Positions 46,965-58,522 are shown, numbered from the stretch's first letter. The stretch: 64,000 nucleotides of DNA from Streptomyces violaceusniger (GCA_005405945.1 BJHW01000001.1:1612001-1676000), one strand, 5' to 3'. Notes: generated from the letters alone by a model not told the origin. A program made the numbers and translations.

Positions 46965-48572
46965 TCACTCGGCTCGCGCGTCCAGACGCAGCACACTCCC
47001 CTCCCCGTTGGCCGATACGAGGAGGGCCCCGTCCGGCGCGACGGCGAGCCCGGCGAACTGGCGCGGGCGGCCTGGGACTCCGGGAATCGGCTCGGGTTCG
47101 GTGCGGGTGATGCCCGGCGGCAGGCCGACCGCCAGGTCCTCGGCCTCGATCCTGCTCTCACCCGTGGTGAGCGAGATCGCCCGCAGCCGCCGGTGCGCGA
47201 CCTCCACCGTGAACAACTCGTCGCCCCGCACCGCCAGCCCCTGCGGTTCGCCGAGCCCGTCCGCGACGACCACGGCCTCGCCGTCCTCCAGCCGGAGCAC
47301 CGCGCCGCGCCGGTCGTCGCTGACGTAGCAGCGCCCTCGGCCGTCGAAGGCGACGTCCAGGGGGTTGTCGAGTCCCTCGGCGAGCACACTGAGCGTGTCG
47401 GTGTCGTCGATGCGCAGGATGCGGCCGGCACCGGTCTCGGCGACCACGAGGGCTCCGTCCGGCGCGACGGCGATTCCGGTGGGCTGGTCCAGCCCGGTCG
47501 CGCGCATCCGCGTGGTCCGGTTCTCGGGGTCGTGGGTGCGCACATCGCCGAGTTGGGAGGTGAGGTGCAGCAGACCGTCGTCGGCGGTGACGTTGTGCAC
47601 GGCGTACATCAGCTCATGGGTGACGACATCGGGCTCCTGCCCGTCGTGGCCGGTGTCATCCGGGCTCGCCAGGCGGAAGTGGTCGGCCGCGTACACCGTG
47701 CCACCGAGGTCGACCGTGATGCCGAAGGGCCCGTCGAACCCCTGCGGGACCACCACCCGGGTCCGGCCGTCGGTGTGCACCTCCGCGATCCCGCCACTGG
47801 CGAAGCTGGACACGAACATCCGGTTCTCGTGGTCGAACGCGGCGTTGTCCAGCCCCACGACACCGGTGGCGACGACCGACCGGGCCCCGGTGTCCAGATC
47901 GATGCGGGTCACCAGTCCGGCCCTGCCACGGGAGAGGACGACGAGGACGCCGCCCCGGTCGAACCGCACCGCGACCGGGTCGTCCACCTCCTCGGCCACC
48001 AGCTCGGGCACCCCGCCGTCGGGCGGGATGCGCCAGACCTGGTTGCGCATCATCTGCGGGTAGTACAGACAGCCGTCCGGGCCGAGTTGCATCGCGTTGC
48101 CCAGGGCCAGGCCGTCGGTCAGCACGGCCGGGTCGCCGCCGTCCGGGAACAGTTCCATCAGGCGGCCGTTCATCTTCATCTCGTTGACGAAGAGGCGGTC
48201 GCCGACGCAGGTGATGCCGTTGGGCACCGACACCTGGTCGGAGACGAGCGTGTACGCGCCCTCGGAGCCGCGCCGCCACACCCGGCCGGGGGTCAGATCG
48301 GCGATGTACATCGAGCCGTCCGCCCCGAAGGCCAGGTCGTCCGGCGCCTCCACCGGGCCGTCGAGCGGCACCACCACCTCGATGTCACCCGAGGCCGGGT
48401 CCACGGCGCTGATCTGTCCGGCGAGGAACTGCGCCACGTACAGCCGCCCGTCGGGGCCGAAGGTGACGCCGTTGGAACCCCACAGCCGGTTCGCCCGGGT
48501 GAGTCGTCGCACCTCCAGGCGGTCGCTCGTGGCCTGCGTACGGCCGGTGTCGTCGAACCGGCTGGGGTGCAT
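46965..48572 (-). CDS. NHL/SMP-30-type beta-propeller protein
   Basis: 535 residues made of repeated blades with the pattern G-V-T-F-G-P-D-G-R-L-Y-V (for example NGVTFGPDGRLYVAQ, PDDLAFGADGSMYIAD, LGNAMQLGPDGCLYY). It resembles SMP-30/gluconolactonase and NHL proteins; no signal peptide is visible. Start ATG 48572 has AAGGAG ahead. It lies 35 bp downstream of the monooxygenase gene on the same strand, so a lactone or ester from that enzyme could be its substrate (inference). Confidence 0.83.
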   Translation of the reverse strand: MHPSRFDDTGRTQATSDRLEVRRLTRANRLWGSNGVTFGPDGRLYVAQFLAGQISAVDPASGDIEVVVPLDGPVEAPDDLAFGADGSMYIADLTPGRVWRRGSEGAYTLVSDQVSVPNGITCVGDRLFVNEMKMNGRLMELFPDGGDPAVLTDGLALGNAMQLGPDGCLYYPQMMRNQVWRIPPDGGVPELVAEEVDDPVAVRFDRGGVLVVLSRGRAGLVTRIDLDTGARSVVATGVVGLDNAAFDHENRMFVSSFASGGIAEVHTDGRTRVVVPQGFDGPFGITVDLGGTVYAADHFRLASPDDTGHDGQEPDVVTHELMYAVHNVTADDGLLHLTSQLGDVRTHDPENRTTRMRATGLDQPTGIAVAPDGALVVAETGAGRILRIDDTDTLSVLAEGLDNPLDVAFDGRGRCYVSDDRRGAVLRLEDGEAVVVADGLGEPQGLAVRGDELFTVEVAHRRLRAISLTTGESRIEAEDLAVGLPPGITRTEPEPIPGVPGRPRQFAGLAVAPDGALLVSANGEGSVLRLDARAE

Positions 48573-48607
48573 GGTCGCTCCTTGTACGTAAGTGGCACAC
48601 ATCGGTG

Positions 48608-50433
48608 TCAGACGACCAGGACGTCGTCCATGCCGCCGTTTGCGCGCCAGTGCCCGAGCAGTTCGTGGAAGGCGATCGGCCCGTCGCCGAAGGACTCGCT
48701 GCGCTCCCTCGGCATGCCCTCGTTGTTGTAGTAGCCGGGGGTGCACTCGGCATGGAAGGCGTACAGGTCCGCCGCCTTCTCACGGATCGTGGCGCGCCAC
48801 GCCGACTCGGCCTCGGCGGTCGGCTCGACATACCGGGCCCCGCGCTTGCGCGCCTCGGCGAGCACCTCGGCCACATGAATGGCCTGCTCATCGAGGATGT
48901 GCACATAGTTGACGGCGCTGGCGTTCTGCAGCGGGCCGAGCTGGAAGAGGTTCGGGAAGCCGTGGCTGTAGAACCCGTGGAGCGTCCTCGGGCCGTTCTT
49001 CCAGGCTTCGGTCAGGGTGACGCCGCCCCGGCCGTACACCGGGAGGAATCCGGAGGTGACCCCGGAGCGGCCGACCTCGAAACCGGTCGCGAAGATGACG
49101 CAGTCGACCTCGTACTCGACGCTGCCCACCACGACCGCGTTCTCGGTGATGCGCTCGACTCCCCCGTGGTCGGCCGTGTCCACCAGCGTGACATTGGGCC
49201 GGTTGAAGGTGTCCAGATAGGTGTCGCTGAACGTGGGGCGCTTGCACATATAGCGGTACCAGGGCTTGAGCGCCTCGGCCGTCGCCGTGTTCTCGACGAT
49301 GGAGTCCACTCGGTCGCGGATCCCGTTCATCTTCTGGAAGTCGGCGAGCTCGTAGAGGCCTTCGCGCTCCTGGGCCGGGAGGTCCGCGTAGCTGTCGGTC
49401 GGGATGAGCTTCTGCTGCAGCCGGGCGGTGCTCGTCCAGCCGTCGTCCACCAGGTCCTCGTCCACCTGGCCGCCGGTGACGATGGCGAGGAAGTTGTCCC
49501 TGCGGCGCCGCTGCCAGCCGGGGGTGAGCGATGCGGCCCATCCCTCATCGGTGGGACGGTTGCCGCGCACATCGACCGAGGACGGCGTGCGCTGGAACAC
49601 ATACAGGTGCTCGGCGTCCCGTCCCAGGTGTGGCACGGCCTGGATGGCGGTCGCGCCGGTGCCGATGAGGGCCACGCGCTTGTCGGCCAGTTTGTGCAGA
49701 CCGCCGGTCGCGTCGCCGCCGGTGTAGTCGTAGTCCCAGCGGCTCGTGTGGAACGTATGCCCCTGGAAGGTCTCGATCCCGGGAATGCCGGGGAGTTTCG
49801 CCCGGCTGAGTGTTCCGCTGGAGATGACCACATAGCGCGCCCGGATGCGGTCGTCCCGGTCGGTGTGCACGGTCCACGCCAACTCGGTGTCGTCCCAGTG
49901 GAGTTCGGTCACCTGGGTCTGGAAGCAGACATCGCGGTAGAGGTCGAAGTGGCGCCCGATCGCGCGCGCGTGCTGCCTGATCTCCTCGCCGGGTGCGTAG
50001 CGCCACCGTGGTACGTAGCCGACCTCCTCGAGCAGGGGCATATAGACGTAGGACTCGATGTCGCACTGGATACCCGGATAGCGGTTCCAGTACCAGGTCC
50101 CGCCGAAGTCACCGCCCTGCTCGATCATCCGGATCTCCCGCACACCGGCCTGCCGCAGCCGCGCACCGGCGAGCAGACCGCCGAATCCGCCCCCGATGAT
50201 CAGCACCTCGACCCGGTCGTTCAGCGGCTCCCGGGTGAACCCCGGCTCCACATAAGGGTCCTGGGCGTACGAGCCGAACTCCCCGGCGATGCGCCGGTAC
50301 TGCTTGTTGCCGTCGGGACGGATCCGGCGGTCGCGCTCGGCCCGGTACTTCGCCCGCAGGGCGTCCGGGTCGAATCCCAGCTCCTCGGTGTCCGTGGAGA
50401 TGGTGGCGGTGGGCGGGCGATGGGGGTGGGCAT
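48608..50433 (-). CDS. Baeyer-Villiger-type flavin monooxygenase
   Basis: About 608 residues. FAD motif [17 protein letters not shown], then [15 protein letters not shown], the BVMO fingerprint-like segment [15 protein letters not shown], the NADPH motif [15 protein letters not shown] and FATGFEVG. The family oxidises ketones to esters or lactones. The N-terminal ~60 residues ([20 protein letters not shown]) need one more base in the GGGGG run at 50422-50426 to reach ATG 50433, which has GAGGA ahead; a shorter form could start at GTG 50251. It is divergent from a TetR gene that probably controls it. Confidence 0.85.
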
Positions 50434-50601
50434 AGGGGGTCCTCGGGCCTCTGGCATCGGAAGGTGTGCGGGCTGGGATGCCGTCCGGAGCTCGGATGCC
50501 GTCCGGAGGCGTTGACCGGCGGCTGGTCGACTGGCGACTGACCGGCCACGGCCGATCGGCCGTCCGCTGATCGGCGGCGCGGGCTCAGCCTCACAGAAAC
50601 G

Positions 50602-50655
50602 TTCCCAGTGCGCAACCTTTCCCAGTGGGCAAGAATCAGCCTTCTCCCGTATGCT
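50602..50655. promoter_or_regulatory. TetR promoter region with two TTCCCAGTG(C/G)GCAA repeats
   Basis: TTCCCAGTGCGCAA (50602-50615) and TTCCCAGTGGGCAA (50619-50632) are direct repeats 17 bp apart. They lie just ahead of TATGCT (50650-50655), a -10 eight bases from the TetR start codon. They are good candidates for the TetR operator, controlling the TetR gene and perhaps the divergent monooxygenase. Confidence 0.55.
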
Positions 50656-50663
50656 CGTCCGCG

Positions 50664-51245
50664 ATGACTACCGGCCTGCGCGAGCGCAAGAAGGCGGCGA
50701 CCCGCCAGTCGCTGCACGACGCCGCCGTACGCCTCGCCGCCGAGCACGGCGTCGAGAGCCTCACGGTGGAGGCCATCGCCGATGCCGCCACCGTCTCCCG
50801 GCGCACCTTCTCCAACTACTTCGCCAGCAAGGAGCAGGCGCTGCTGCACCACGACCGGGCGCGCACGGTCCGGCTGGTCGAGCTCATCCGCGCCCGCCCG
50901 GCGCGGGAATCCCTGATGGCGGCGGTCATCGGTGCCGCCGAGCGGCACGCCACCCAGTTCGCGGACGACCCGGAGCAGGAGGAGCGCTACCGGACCCTGC
51001 GTCTGCACCCGGCGCTACTGCCCGAGCTGGTCGCCACCTACGCCGCCGCCGAACGCGATCTCGCCGTGGCCGTCGAGGAGCGCCTCCCCGCCGGACCGGA
51101 CACGCCCCTGCGGGCCCAGGTCCTCGCCGCGACCCTCCTCGCCGCCTTCCGCGTCGTCGGGCAGACGGCTCTCGAACGCCGCGAGCACGACGTCGTGGAC
51201 CTTCTCCGCCAGGCGCTCGCCATCACCCACGAGGGTTTCCGCTGA
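50664..51245 (+). CDS. TetR-family regulator
   Basis: 193 residues. The DNA-binding domain reads LTVEAIADAATVSRRTFSNYFASKEQALL; the C-terminal ligand domain is helical. Start ATG 50664 has no ribosome site, but TATGCT lies eight bases ahead, so the transcript is probably leaderless. It is divergent from the monooxygenase/propeller operon and likely represses it; the ligand would be a ketone or its product (inference). Confidence 0.88.
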   Translation: MTTGLRERKKAATRQSLHDAAVRLAAEHGVESLTVEAIADAATVSRRTFSNYFASKEQALLHHDRARTVRLVELIRARPARESLMAAVIGAAERHATQFADDPEQEERYRTLRLHPALLPELVATYAAAERDLAVAVEERLPAGPDTPLRAQVLAATLLAAFRVVGQTALERREHDVVDLLRQALAITHEGFR

Positions 51246-51302
51246 CCGGTTTTCGCTGGCCGCGCGGACGCCGATGTCAAGCGTGGCCGGATCCGAGCGG
51301 CC

Positions 51303-51325
51303 CTCGATAGGCATCGCCTATCGAG
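51303..51325. promoter_or_regulatory. Perfect inverted repeat upstream of sdh
   Basis: CTCGATAGGC and its exact complement flank a 3-base spacer, about 55 bp before the sdhC start. ATAGG-N-CCTAT dyads are typical of LysR-type sites. It could also serve as the end of the TetR transcript, but there is no U-rich tail. Confidence 0.5.
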
Positions 51326-51380
51326 ATGATCAGAATCATATCTTGGCCCTTTTGACCCGCCCGGTTCTACCGTCGTGTTC

Positions 51381-52109
51381 ATGGCATTGACAACGCGGCC
51401 GGAGCAGCGTCCGACGCGGGCGGAGCGGCGGCCGTCCATGGCGCTCAATTTCTGGCAATCGACCCTCGGCAAGAAGATCGTCATGGGCGTGACCGGTCTG
51501 ATCATGATCGGTTATCTCTGCGCCCACCTGCTCGGGAACATGAAGATCTTCTTCGGTCCCGGGGAGTTCAACGCCTACGGACACTGGCTGCGTGTCATGG
51601 GAGCCCCCGTTCTGCACCATGAGTGGGGCCTGTGGATCGCCCGTGTCGTCCTCCTGGCCGCGGTGATCCTGCACGCCGTGTCCGCCTACCAGCTGAGCCG
51701 GCGCGACATCAAGGCCCGCCCGCAGAAGTACGTCCACACCAAGCCACGGATGAGCTATGCCACCCGGACCATGCGCTGGGGCGGGGTGATCCTGGGCCTG
51801 TTCATCGTCTGGCACATCCTGGACCTCACCACCGGCACCACGCACTCCGGCGGATTCCAGGAGGGCCATCCGTACCAGAACGTGGTGGACACCTTCTCCA
51901 CCTGGTACGGGAACGTCATCTACATCGTGGCGATGCTGGCCATGGGCATGCACGTCCGGCACGGCTTCTGGAGCGCCGCGCAGACCCTCGGCGCGGGCAA
52001 CCACACCCGTGACCGTGCCCTCAAGGCCATCGCCAACGCCCTGGCGATCGTTCTCACCGCCGGGTTCATCTCCATACCCGTCGGTGTCATGACCGGAGTG
52101 GTGAGCTGA
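51381..52109 (+). CDS. sdhC: Succinate dehydrogenase cytochrome b subunit
   Basis: 242 residues with five membrane helices ([19 protein letters not shown] onward) and heme-ligand His residues in these helices ([44 protein letters not shown]). This is the B-type, single-anchor di-heme subunit of the succinate:menaquinone reductase. Start ATG 51381 has no clear ribosome site. The operon order is sdhC-sdhA-sdhB. Confidence 0.93.
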   Translation: MALTTRPEQRPTRAERRPSMALNFWQSTLGKKIVMGVTGLIMIGYLCAHLLGNMKIFFGPGEFNAYGHWLRVMGAPVLHHEWGLWIARVVLLAAVILHAVSAYQLSRRDIKARPQKYVHTKPRMSYATRTMRWGGVILGLFIVWHILDLTTGTTHSGGFQEGHPYQNVVDTFSTWYGNVIYIVAMLAMGMHVRHGFWSAAQTLGAGNHTRDRALKAIANALAIVLTAGFISIPVGVMTGVVS

Positions 52110-52111
52110 CC

Positions 52112-54066
<1,955 letters not shown>

Positions 54067-54070
<4 letters not shown>

Positions 54071-54813
54071 AGCTCACCCTGCGCGTCTGGCGCCAGAAGA
54101 ACCCCGACACCCCCGGTGCCATGGCCACCTACGAGCTCGACGGCGTCTCCCAGGACATGTCCTTCCTGGAGATGCTCGACGTCCTCAACGAGGAACTCAT
54201 CGTCAAGGGCGAGGAGCCGGTGGCCTTCGACCACGACTGCCGTGAGGGCATCTGCGGTGCGTGCAGCCTGGTGATCAACGGTGACGCCCACGGCCCGGAG
54301 CGCACCACCACCTGCCAGCTCCACATGCGGTCCTTCCAGGACGGCGACACCATCGACATCGAGCCGTGGCGCGCCTCTGCCTTCCCGGTCATCAAGGACC
54401 TGGTGGTGGACCGCTCCGCGTTCGACCGGGTGATCCAGGCCGGTGGCTACATCACCGCCCCGACCGGGTCCGCGCCGGAGGCACACGCCACTCCGGTGCC
54501 CAAGGCGGACGCGGACTACGCGTTCGAGCACGCCGAGTGCATCGGCTGCGGCGCCTGCGTGGCGGCGTGCCCCAATGGCGCGGCGATGCTGTTCACCTCG
54601 GCCAAGGTCAACCATCTCAATGTGCTGCCCCAGGGCTCTCCCGAGCGGGAGACGCGGGTGCTGGACATGGTGGCCCAGATGGACGCCGAGGGATTCGGCG
54701 GCTGCACCCTCACCGGTGAGTGCGCCACGGCCTGTCCCAAGGGCATCCCGCTGTTCTCCATCACCGCGATGAACAAGGAGTGGCTGCGGGCGACCCGCAA
54801 GGTCAAGCGCTGA
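54067..54813 (+). CDS. sdhB: Succinate dehydrogenase iron-sulfur subunit
   Basis: 248 residues with all three clusters: [11 protein letters not shown] and the later Cys of TTCQLH for [2Fe-2S], [12 protein letters not shown] for [4Fe-4S], and [15 protein letters not shown] for [3Fe-4S]. It transfers electrons from SdhA to the quinone at SdhC. It is the last gene of the operon; a strong hairpin follows. Confidence 0.95.
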
Positions 54814-54867
54814 CCCCACTCCCCCGGAACGGCACCCCTCGACAACGCTCCGTGGACGGGGTGTCCC

Positions 54868-54906
54868 GGCGGCGGAGGTCTTTCCGGACGCTAGACCTCC
54901 GCCGCC
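54868..54906 (+). terminator. sdh operon terminator
   Basis: GGCGGCGGAGGTC (54868-54880) pairs exactly with 54894-54906 across a 13-base loop, 55 bp after sdhB. Confidence 0.75.
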
Positions 54907-54966
54907 CCCGCACATCCGGGGCGACGACTCCGGTGCCATCGGTTCATGTACCCGCCGTCCGGCCGC

Positions 54967-55157
54967 TGGGGTCCTTCTGACGGATCTCCGTGGAGGAAGG
55001 AGCGCCCGCCGCGCAGCGGCCGAAGACCGCAGCCGGGGCGTGCTCTCGGCGTGCCGCGCGGATGCCCTCGTAGCGGAGCTACTCGGGCTTTCGTGCGGTG
55101 CGGCGAGAGGGCGTGCCGGACGTCGCGACGCCGCGGAGATCCGTCAGAAGGACCCTA
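54967..55157. mobile_element. 191-bp MITE-like inverted-repeat element, copy 2
   Basis: Same length and orientation as the copy at 4872-5062, differing at eight positions. Inverted ends of ~24 bp (GGGTCCTTCTGACGG...), right flank TA, left flank TG (mutated from TA). An internal GTAGC-GGA-GCTAC hairpin is kept in both copies. Its right end is ten bases from the SRPBCC start codon. Confidence 0.8.
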
Positions 55158-55161
55158 GGCT
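55156..55161 (+). promoter_or_regulatory. Candidate leaderless -10 element straddling the MITE end
   Basis: TAGGCT ends six bases before ATG 55168, and no ribosome site is present. Its TA is the last base pair step of the repeat element, so the insertion appears to have built the promoter of the downstream gene. No clear -35 is seen. Confidence 0.4.
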
Positions 55162-55167
55162 GAGCGC

Positions 55168-55641
55168 ATGTACGCCATGCGACTCTCCCGGCGGGTGAAC
55201 GCCCCTCGCTCCGCCGTCTACCGCGCGCTCCTCGACGCGAGCGCCGTCGCGGCCTGGCGGGTGCCCGAGGGCATGACCAGCCGGGTGCATGAGTTCGACG
55301 CCCGCGAAGGGGGCACGTTCCGCATCTCCCTCGTCTACGACGACCCGGCGAGCACCGGCAAGTCGGGTGGCCATACGGACACCTACCACGGCCGCTTCAT
55401 CCGGCTGGTGCCGGATGAGCGGGTGGTCGAGGTGCTCGAGTTCGAGAGCGCGGACCCCGCGCTGCGCTCCACGATGACGATGACGACCACGCTCACCGAC
55501 GCGGAGGGCGGCGGCACGGACGTCCACCTCCTGCACGAGGGAATCCCCGACGCCGTACCGGCCGCCGACAACGAGCTGGGGCAGCGCATGGCCCTGGACA
55601 AGCTGGCCGAGCTGGTCGAGACGGGCGGGGCGCCTCGGTAA
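55168..55641 (+). CDS. SRPBCC (AHSA1-like) family protein
   Basis: 157 residues with the START/Bet v1-like fold: SRRVNAPRSAVYRALLDASAVAAWRVP, a Gly-rich EGGTFRISLVY strand and the closing helix GQRMALDKLAELVE. Family members bind hydrophobic ligands or act as co-chaperone-like factors. The gene starts just after the repeat element and converges on a TetR gene. Confidence 0.85.
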   Translation: MYAMRLSRRVNAPRSAVYRALLDASAVAAWRVPEGMTSRVHEFDAREGGTFRISLVYDDPASTGKSGGHTDTYHGRFIRLVPDERVVEVLEFESADPALRSTMTMTTTLTDAEGGGTDVHLLHEGIPDAVPAADNELGQRMALDKLAELVETGGAPR

Positions 55642-55653
55642 GAGGCCCTGCGG

Positions 55654-56358
55654 CTACCGCCGGCCGCGCTCGAAGAACGCCTGGGCCAGGCCGTCGAGTA
55701 CATGTCCCAGGCGGCGGTCGAAGGCGTCCCGCGGATCGGTGTGCCGGACGGCCTCCAGCAGGGCGCGCGCGGAGAGCGGGTACTCACCGCTCTCGGCGGC
55801 CCGGTCCAGGAACGAGGGCCCGGGCGCGCCGGTCTCGCTCCCGTCGGCCCGGCGCTGTCGGGCCTCGTGCCGGCGGGCCTCGGCGAAGGCATGGCCCTGG
55901 ACGAAGGCGAGCAGGGTCCGCCAGGCGTCGAGCATGTCGCCGGTGTCCAGCCCATGGCCGTCCAGAAGGGCCAGGGTGGACTCCGTCATCGCCAGCGTGC
56001 CCGGCCCGAAGTCCTCGGCGTTGAGAGCGTGTCGGGCCAGCCAGGGGTGGCGCAGGGTCACCTGGCGGATCCGGTGGGCCGCTTCGGTGAGATCGGCACG
56101 CCAGTCGCCGGTCGGGGGCGGGGCGATGGCCTCGGCGCTGACCCGGTCGACCATGAGGGTGATCAGGTCGTCACGGCTGTCGACATAGCGATAGAGGGAC
56201 ATGGCGCCCGCGCCGATGTGCTCGGCGACCTTCCGCATGGTCACCGCGTCGAGCCCTTGGGTGTCCGCGACCTCGATGGCCGCGACCGTGATGGCCTCGT
56301 AGGACAGCGCGGCTCGTGCCGCCTTCGCCGGTTGCGCGGCCTTCTCCCAGTTCACCAT
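55654..56358 (-). CDS. TetR-family regulator (TetR_C-type)
   Basis: 234 residues. DNA-binding domain: ALSYEAITVAAIEVADTQGL and VTMRKVAEHIGAGAMSLYRYVDSRDDL. The C-terminal domain resembles those of tetracycline repressor-like proteins. Start ATG 56358 is divergent from a flavin hydroxylase gene. The 108-bp gap holds a perfect 21-bp palindrome, so this regulator most likely represses the hydroxylase. Confidence 0.88.
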   Translation of the reverse strand: MVNWEKAAQPAKAARAALSYEAITVAAIEVADTQGLDAVTMRKVAEHIGAGAMSLYRYVDSRDDLITLMVDRVSAEAIAPPPTGDWRADLTEAAHRIRQVTLRHPWLARHALNAEDFGPGTLAMTESTLALLDGHGLDTGDMLDAWRTLLAFVQGHAFAEARRHEARQRRADGSETGAPGPSFLDRAAESGEYPLSARALLEAVRHTDPRDAFDRRLGHVLDGLAQAFFERGRR

Positions 56359-56392
56359 GGGCAGTGATCGTACGTTAGCGTTCGCTGTACTC

Positions 56393-56413
56393 GTCGCGTA
56401 CGACGTACGCGAC
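56393..56413. promoter_or_regulatory. Perfect 21-bp palindrome, candidate TetR operator
   Basis: GTCGCGTACG-A-CGTACGCGAC lies midway between the divergent TetR and hydroxylase genes. A second, looser dyad (TTAGCG-TTCGCT) is at about 56375-56386. Both fit TetR-family operators. Confidence 0.65.
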
Positions 56414-56466
56414 CTTGCCCCGTGCCCTTCTCGGCCCCGCGCCGTCCCGACATCTGGAGCGCCACC

Positions 56467-57960
56467 ATGGACACCACCACCCCCGCCACCGACTGCGATG
56501 TGCTGGTCGTGGGCGCCGGTCCGACCGGCCTCACCGCCGCCTGCGAACTCGCCCGACGAGGTGTCAGTGTCCGCGTCGCCGACAGTGCGGCGGCCCCCTT
56601 CAACGGCTCGCGCGGCAAGGGGCTGCAACCCCGCACCCTGGAAGTCCTGGACAACCTCGGGGTGGCGGGGCGCCTGATCACCCTCGGCCGCTTCCGCATG
56701 CCGGTCCGGTTCCACGACGCCGACGGCACCTTCCGGGACGTGGACCTCAGCGGCGGCGCCGAGCCGACGCCCGACAGCCCGTACGCCCGCACCCTGCTGA
56801 TCCCGCAGTGGCGGGTGGAGGAGACCTTGCGCGAGCGCCTGGACCAGCTGGGCACCGAGGTGGAGTGGAACAGCCCGGTCGCCGATCTGGTGCGGCACAC
56901 CGGCCATGTCGAGGTGGTGTTCGCCGACGGTGCGCGCGCCACGGCCCGCTATGTGATCGGCGCCGACGGCGGCTCCGGGACGGTCCGCCGCCTGCTGGAC
57001 GTCGCGTTCCTCGGCGAGACCGACGAGGACGAGCGGATGCTGCTCGGCGATGTCCGGCTGGACGGCCTGGACCGCGACCACTGGCACATCTGGCAGGGCC
57101 CCCAGGGCGGTTCGGTCGCGCTGTGTCCGCTGCCGGCCACCGACACCTTCCAGATCCAGGCGCCCGTCGCCCCCGGCGACACCGGCGAACCGACCCTCGA
57201 GACCTTCCAGCGCATCGTGGACACGCTGATCGGGCCGGACGCGGTGCGGCTGCGCGAGGCCACATGGCTCTCGCGCTGGCGGCTGAACGTCCGTATGGTC
57301 GACCGCTACCGCGTGGGCCGGGTCCTGCTCGCCGGAGACGCCGCACACGTCCACTCCCCCGCCGGCGGCCAGGGTATGAACACCGGCATCCAGGACGCCG
57401 TCAATATCGGCTGGAAGCTGGCCGCCGTGCTCCACGGCGCCGACGAGTCACTCCTGGACACCTACCAGGCCGAGCGGCTTCCGGTGGCGGCGGCCGTGCT
57501 CGGCCTGTCCTCCCGCCTCATGGGACAGAGCGTCGGCGAGCACGGCGAGGACACCGAGCGGATGCTGCAGACGGGTCACACCTACCGTGGTGGGCCCCTC
57601 GCCCCCGCCGGGCCCGCGGAGGCGGAGGGGCCGAGCGCCGGGGACCGCGCACCCGACGCTCCCTGCCACCGGGCCGACGGGCGGCGGGTGCGGCTGTTCG
57701 ACCTCCAGCGCGGCGGTCACTGGACGCTCTACGGATTCGGGGTACGGCCCCGGCCACCGCACCCCGCGGTCCGCGCCGTGGCCATCGACGGCGAGATCGG
57801 TGGCGAGATCACCGACACCGGCGGCCACGCCCGGCGGGCGTACGCCGCCACCGACGGCGAGTGCGTGCTGGTCCGCCCCGACGGGCACATCGCCATCCGC
57901 AGCCACGATCAGGCGGCCATCGACGCCTACCTTCGCCCCGTCCTTCCCCCTTTCCCATAG
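56467..57960 (+). CDS. FAD-dependent aromatic hydroxylase (PgaE/TetX-like)
   Basis: 497 residues. FAD fold VLVVGAGPTGLTAACELARRG, the second FAD motif VIGADGGSGTVRR, and VLLAGDAAHVHSPAGGQGMN with the Asp that closes the site. The C-terminal thioredoxin-like domain (from ~390) is present, as in PgaE and RdmE. Family members hydroxylate polyketides or drugs. Start ATG 56467; upstream residues in the frame seem non-coding. Its TetR neighbour suggests drug- or metabolite-induced expression (inference). Confidence 0.87.
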   Translation: MDTTTPATDCDVLVVGAGPTGLTAACELARRGVSVRVADSAAAPFNGSRGKGLQPRTLEVLDNLGVAGRLITLGRFRMPVRFHDADGTFRDVDLSGGAEPTPDSPYARTLLIPQWRVEETLRERLDQLGTEVEWNSPVADLVRHTGHVEVVFADGARATARYVIGADGGSGTVRRLLDVAFLGETDEDERMLLGDVRLDGLDRDHWHIWQGPQGGSVALCPLPATDTFQIQAPVAPGDTGEPTLETFQRIVDTLIGPDAVRLREATWLSRWRLNVRMVDRYRVGRVLLAGDAAHVHSPAGGQGMNTGIQDAVNIGWKLAAVLHGADESLLDTYQAERLPVAAAVLGLSSRLMGQSVGEHGEDTERMLQTGHTYRGGPLAPAGPAEAEGPSAGDRAPDAPCHRADGRRVRLFDLQRGGHWTLYGFGVRPRPPHPAVRAVAIDGEIGGEITDTGGHARRAYAATDGECVLVRPDGHIAIRSHDQAAIDAYLRPVLPPFP

Positions 57961-58009
57961 GCCGTTTCCCATAGGCCGCGCGGGCAACGCGGACCGCCCT
58001 GATATCAGC

Positions 58010-58522
58010 TCATGCGGGCCGATCGTCGCCGAAGGAGTTCAGGTGGGCGGTGAGGTCGTCGACGAAGCGCGCGAGAAGGCGGCCGAACACCTCACGGTCA
58101 TCGGGGCTCCAGCCGGCGAGGGCGTCGCTGAACCATCCGAGGACGGTCCGCATATAGCGGTCGGTGGCCGCCGCTCCCTCGGCGGTCGGCTCGATGAGCC
58201 GGGCCCGCTGATCGTCCGGATCGGTGACCCGGCGGACCAGCCCCCGCCGCGCCAACTCGTTGACCTGCCGGGTGACATGGGGCCCGACCACCTGCAGCCG
58301 CGCGGCGATCTCCCCCACGCGCAGTGGGGTGCCCGCCAGACGCAGGGCGACCAGCACCGACATCCCGGGGCGGTCCACGGATACACCGGCGGCCTCCATG
58401 GCGCGCTCGGTCGCCCGGCCCCGGTTCAGGGCTCCGCTGAGCTGCGTCAGACGGGGCAGCATGGCCAGCAGGTCGCGTTCGCCGTCGCCGCCCTGTCCGG
58501 CCTCCGGTCCCTCGGCGGTCAT
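58010..58522 (-). CDS. MarR-family regulator
   Basis: 170 residues with the winged helix-turn-helix LRVGEIAARLQVVGPHVTRQVNELARRGL and the wing RVTDPDDQRAR. Start ATG 58522 has GGAGG six bases ahead. It is divergent from a flavin monooxygenase, with two copies of a near-identical 15-bp palindrome between them, so it should repress both genes. Confidence 0.9.
   Translation of the reverse strand: MTAEGPEAGQGGDGERDLLAMLPRLTQLSGALNRGRATERAMEAAGVSVDRPGMSVLVALRLAGTPLRVGEIAARLQVVGPHVTRQVNELARRGLVRRVTDPDDQRARLIEPTAEGAAATDRYMRTVLGWFSDALAGWSPDDREVFGRLLARFVDDLTAHLNSFGDDRPA

Noticed and set aside
51352..51373. TTGACC / TACCGT promoter for sdhC
   Set aside because: The spacing is only 10 bp, too short for a sigma-70 type promoter.
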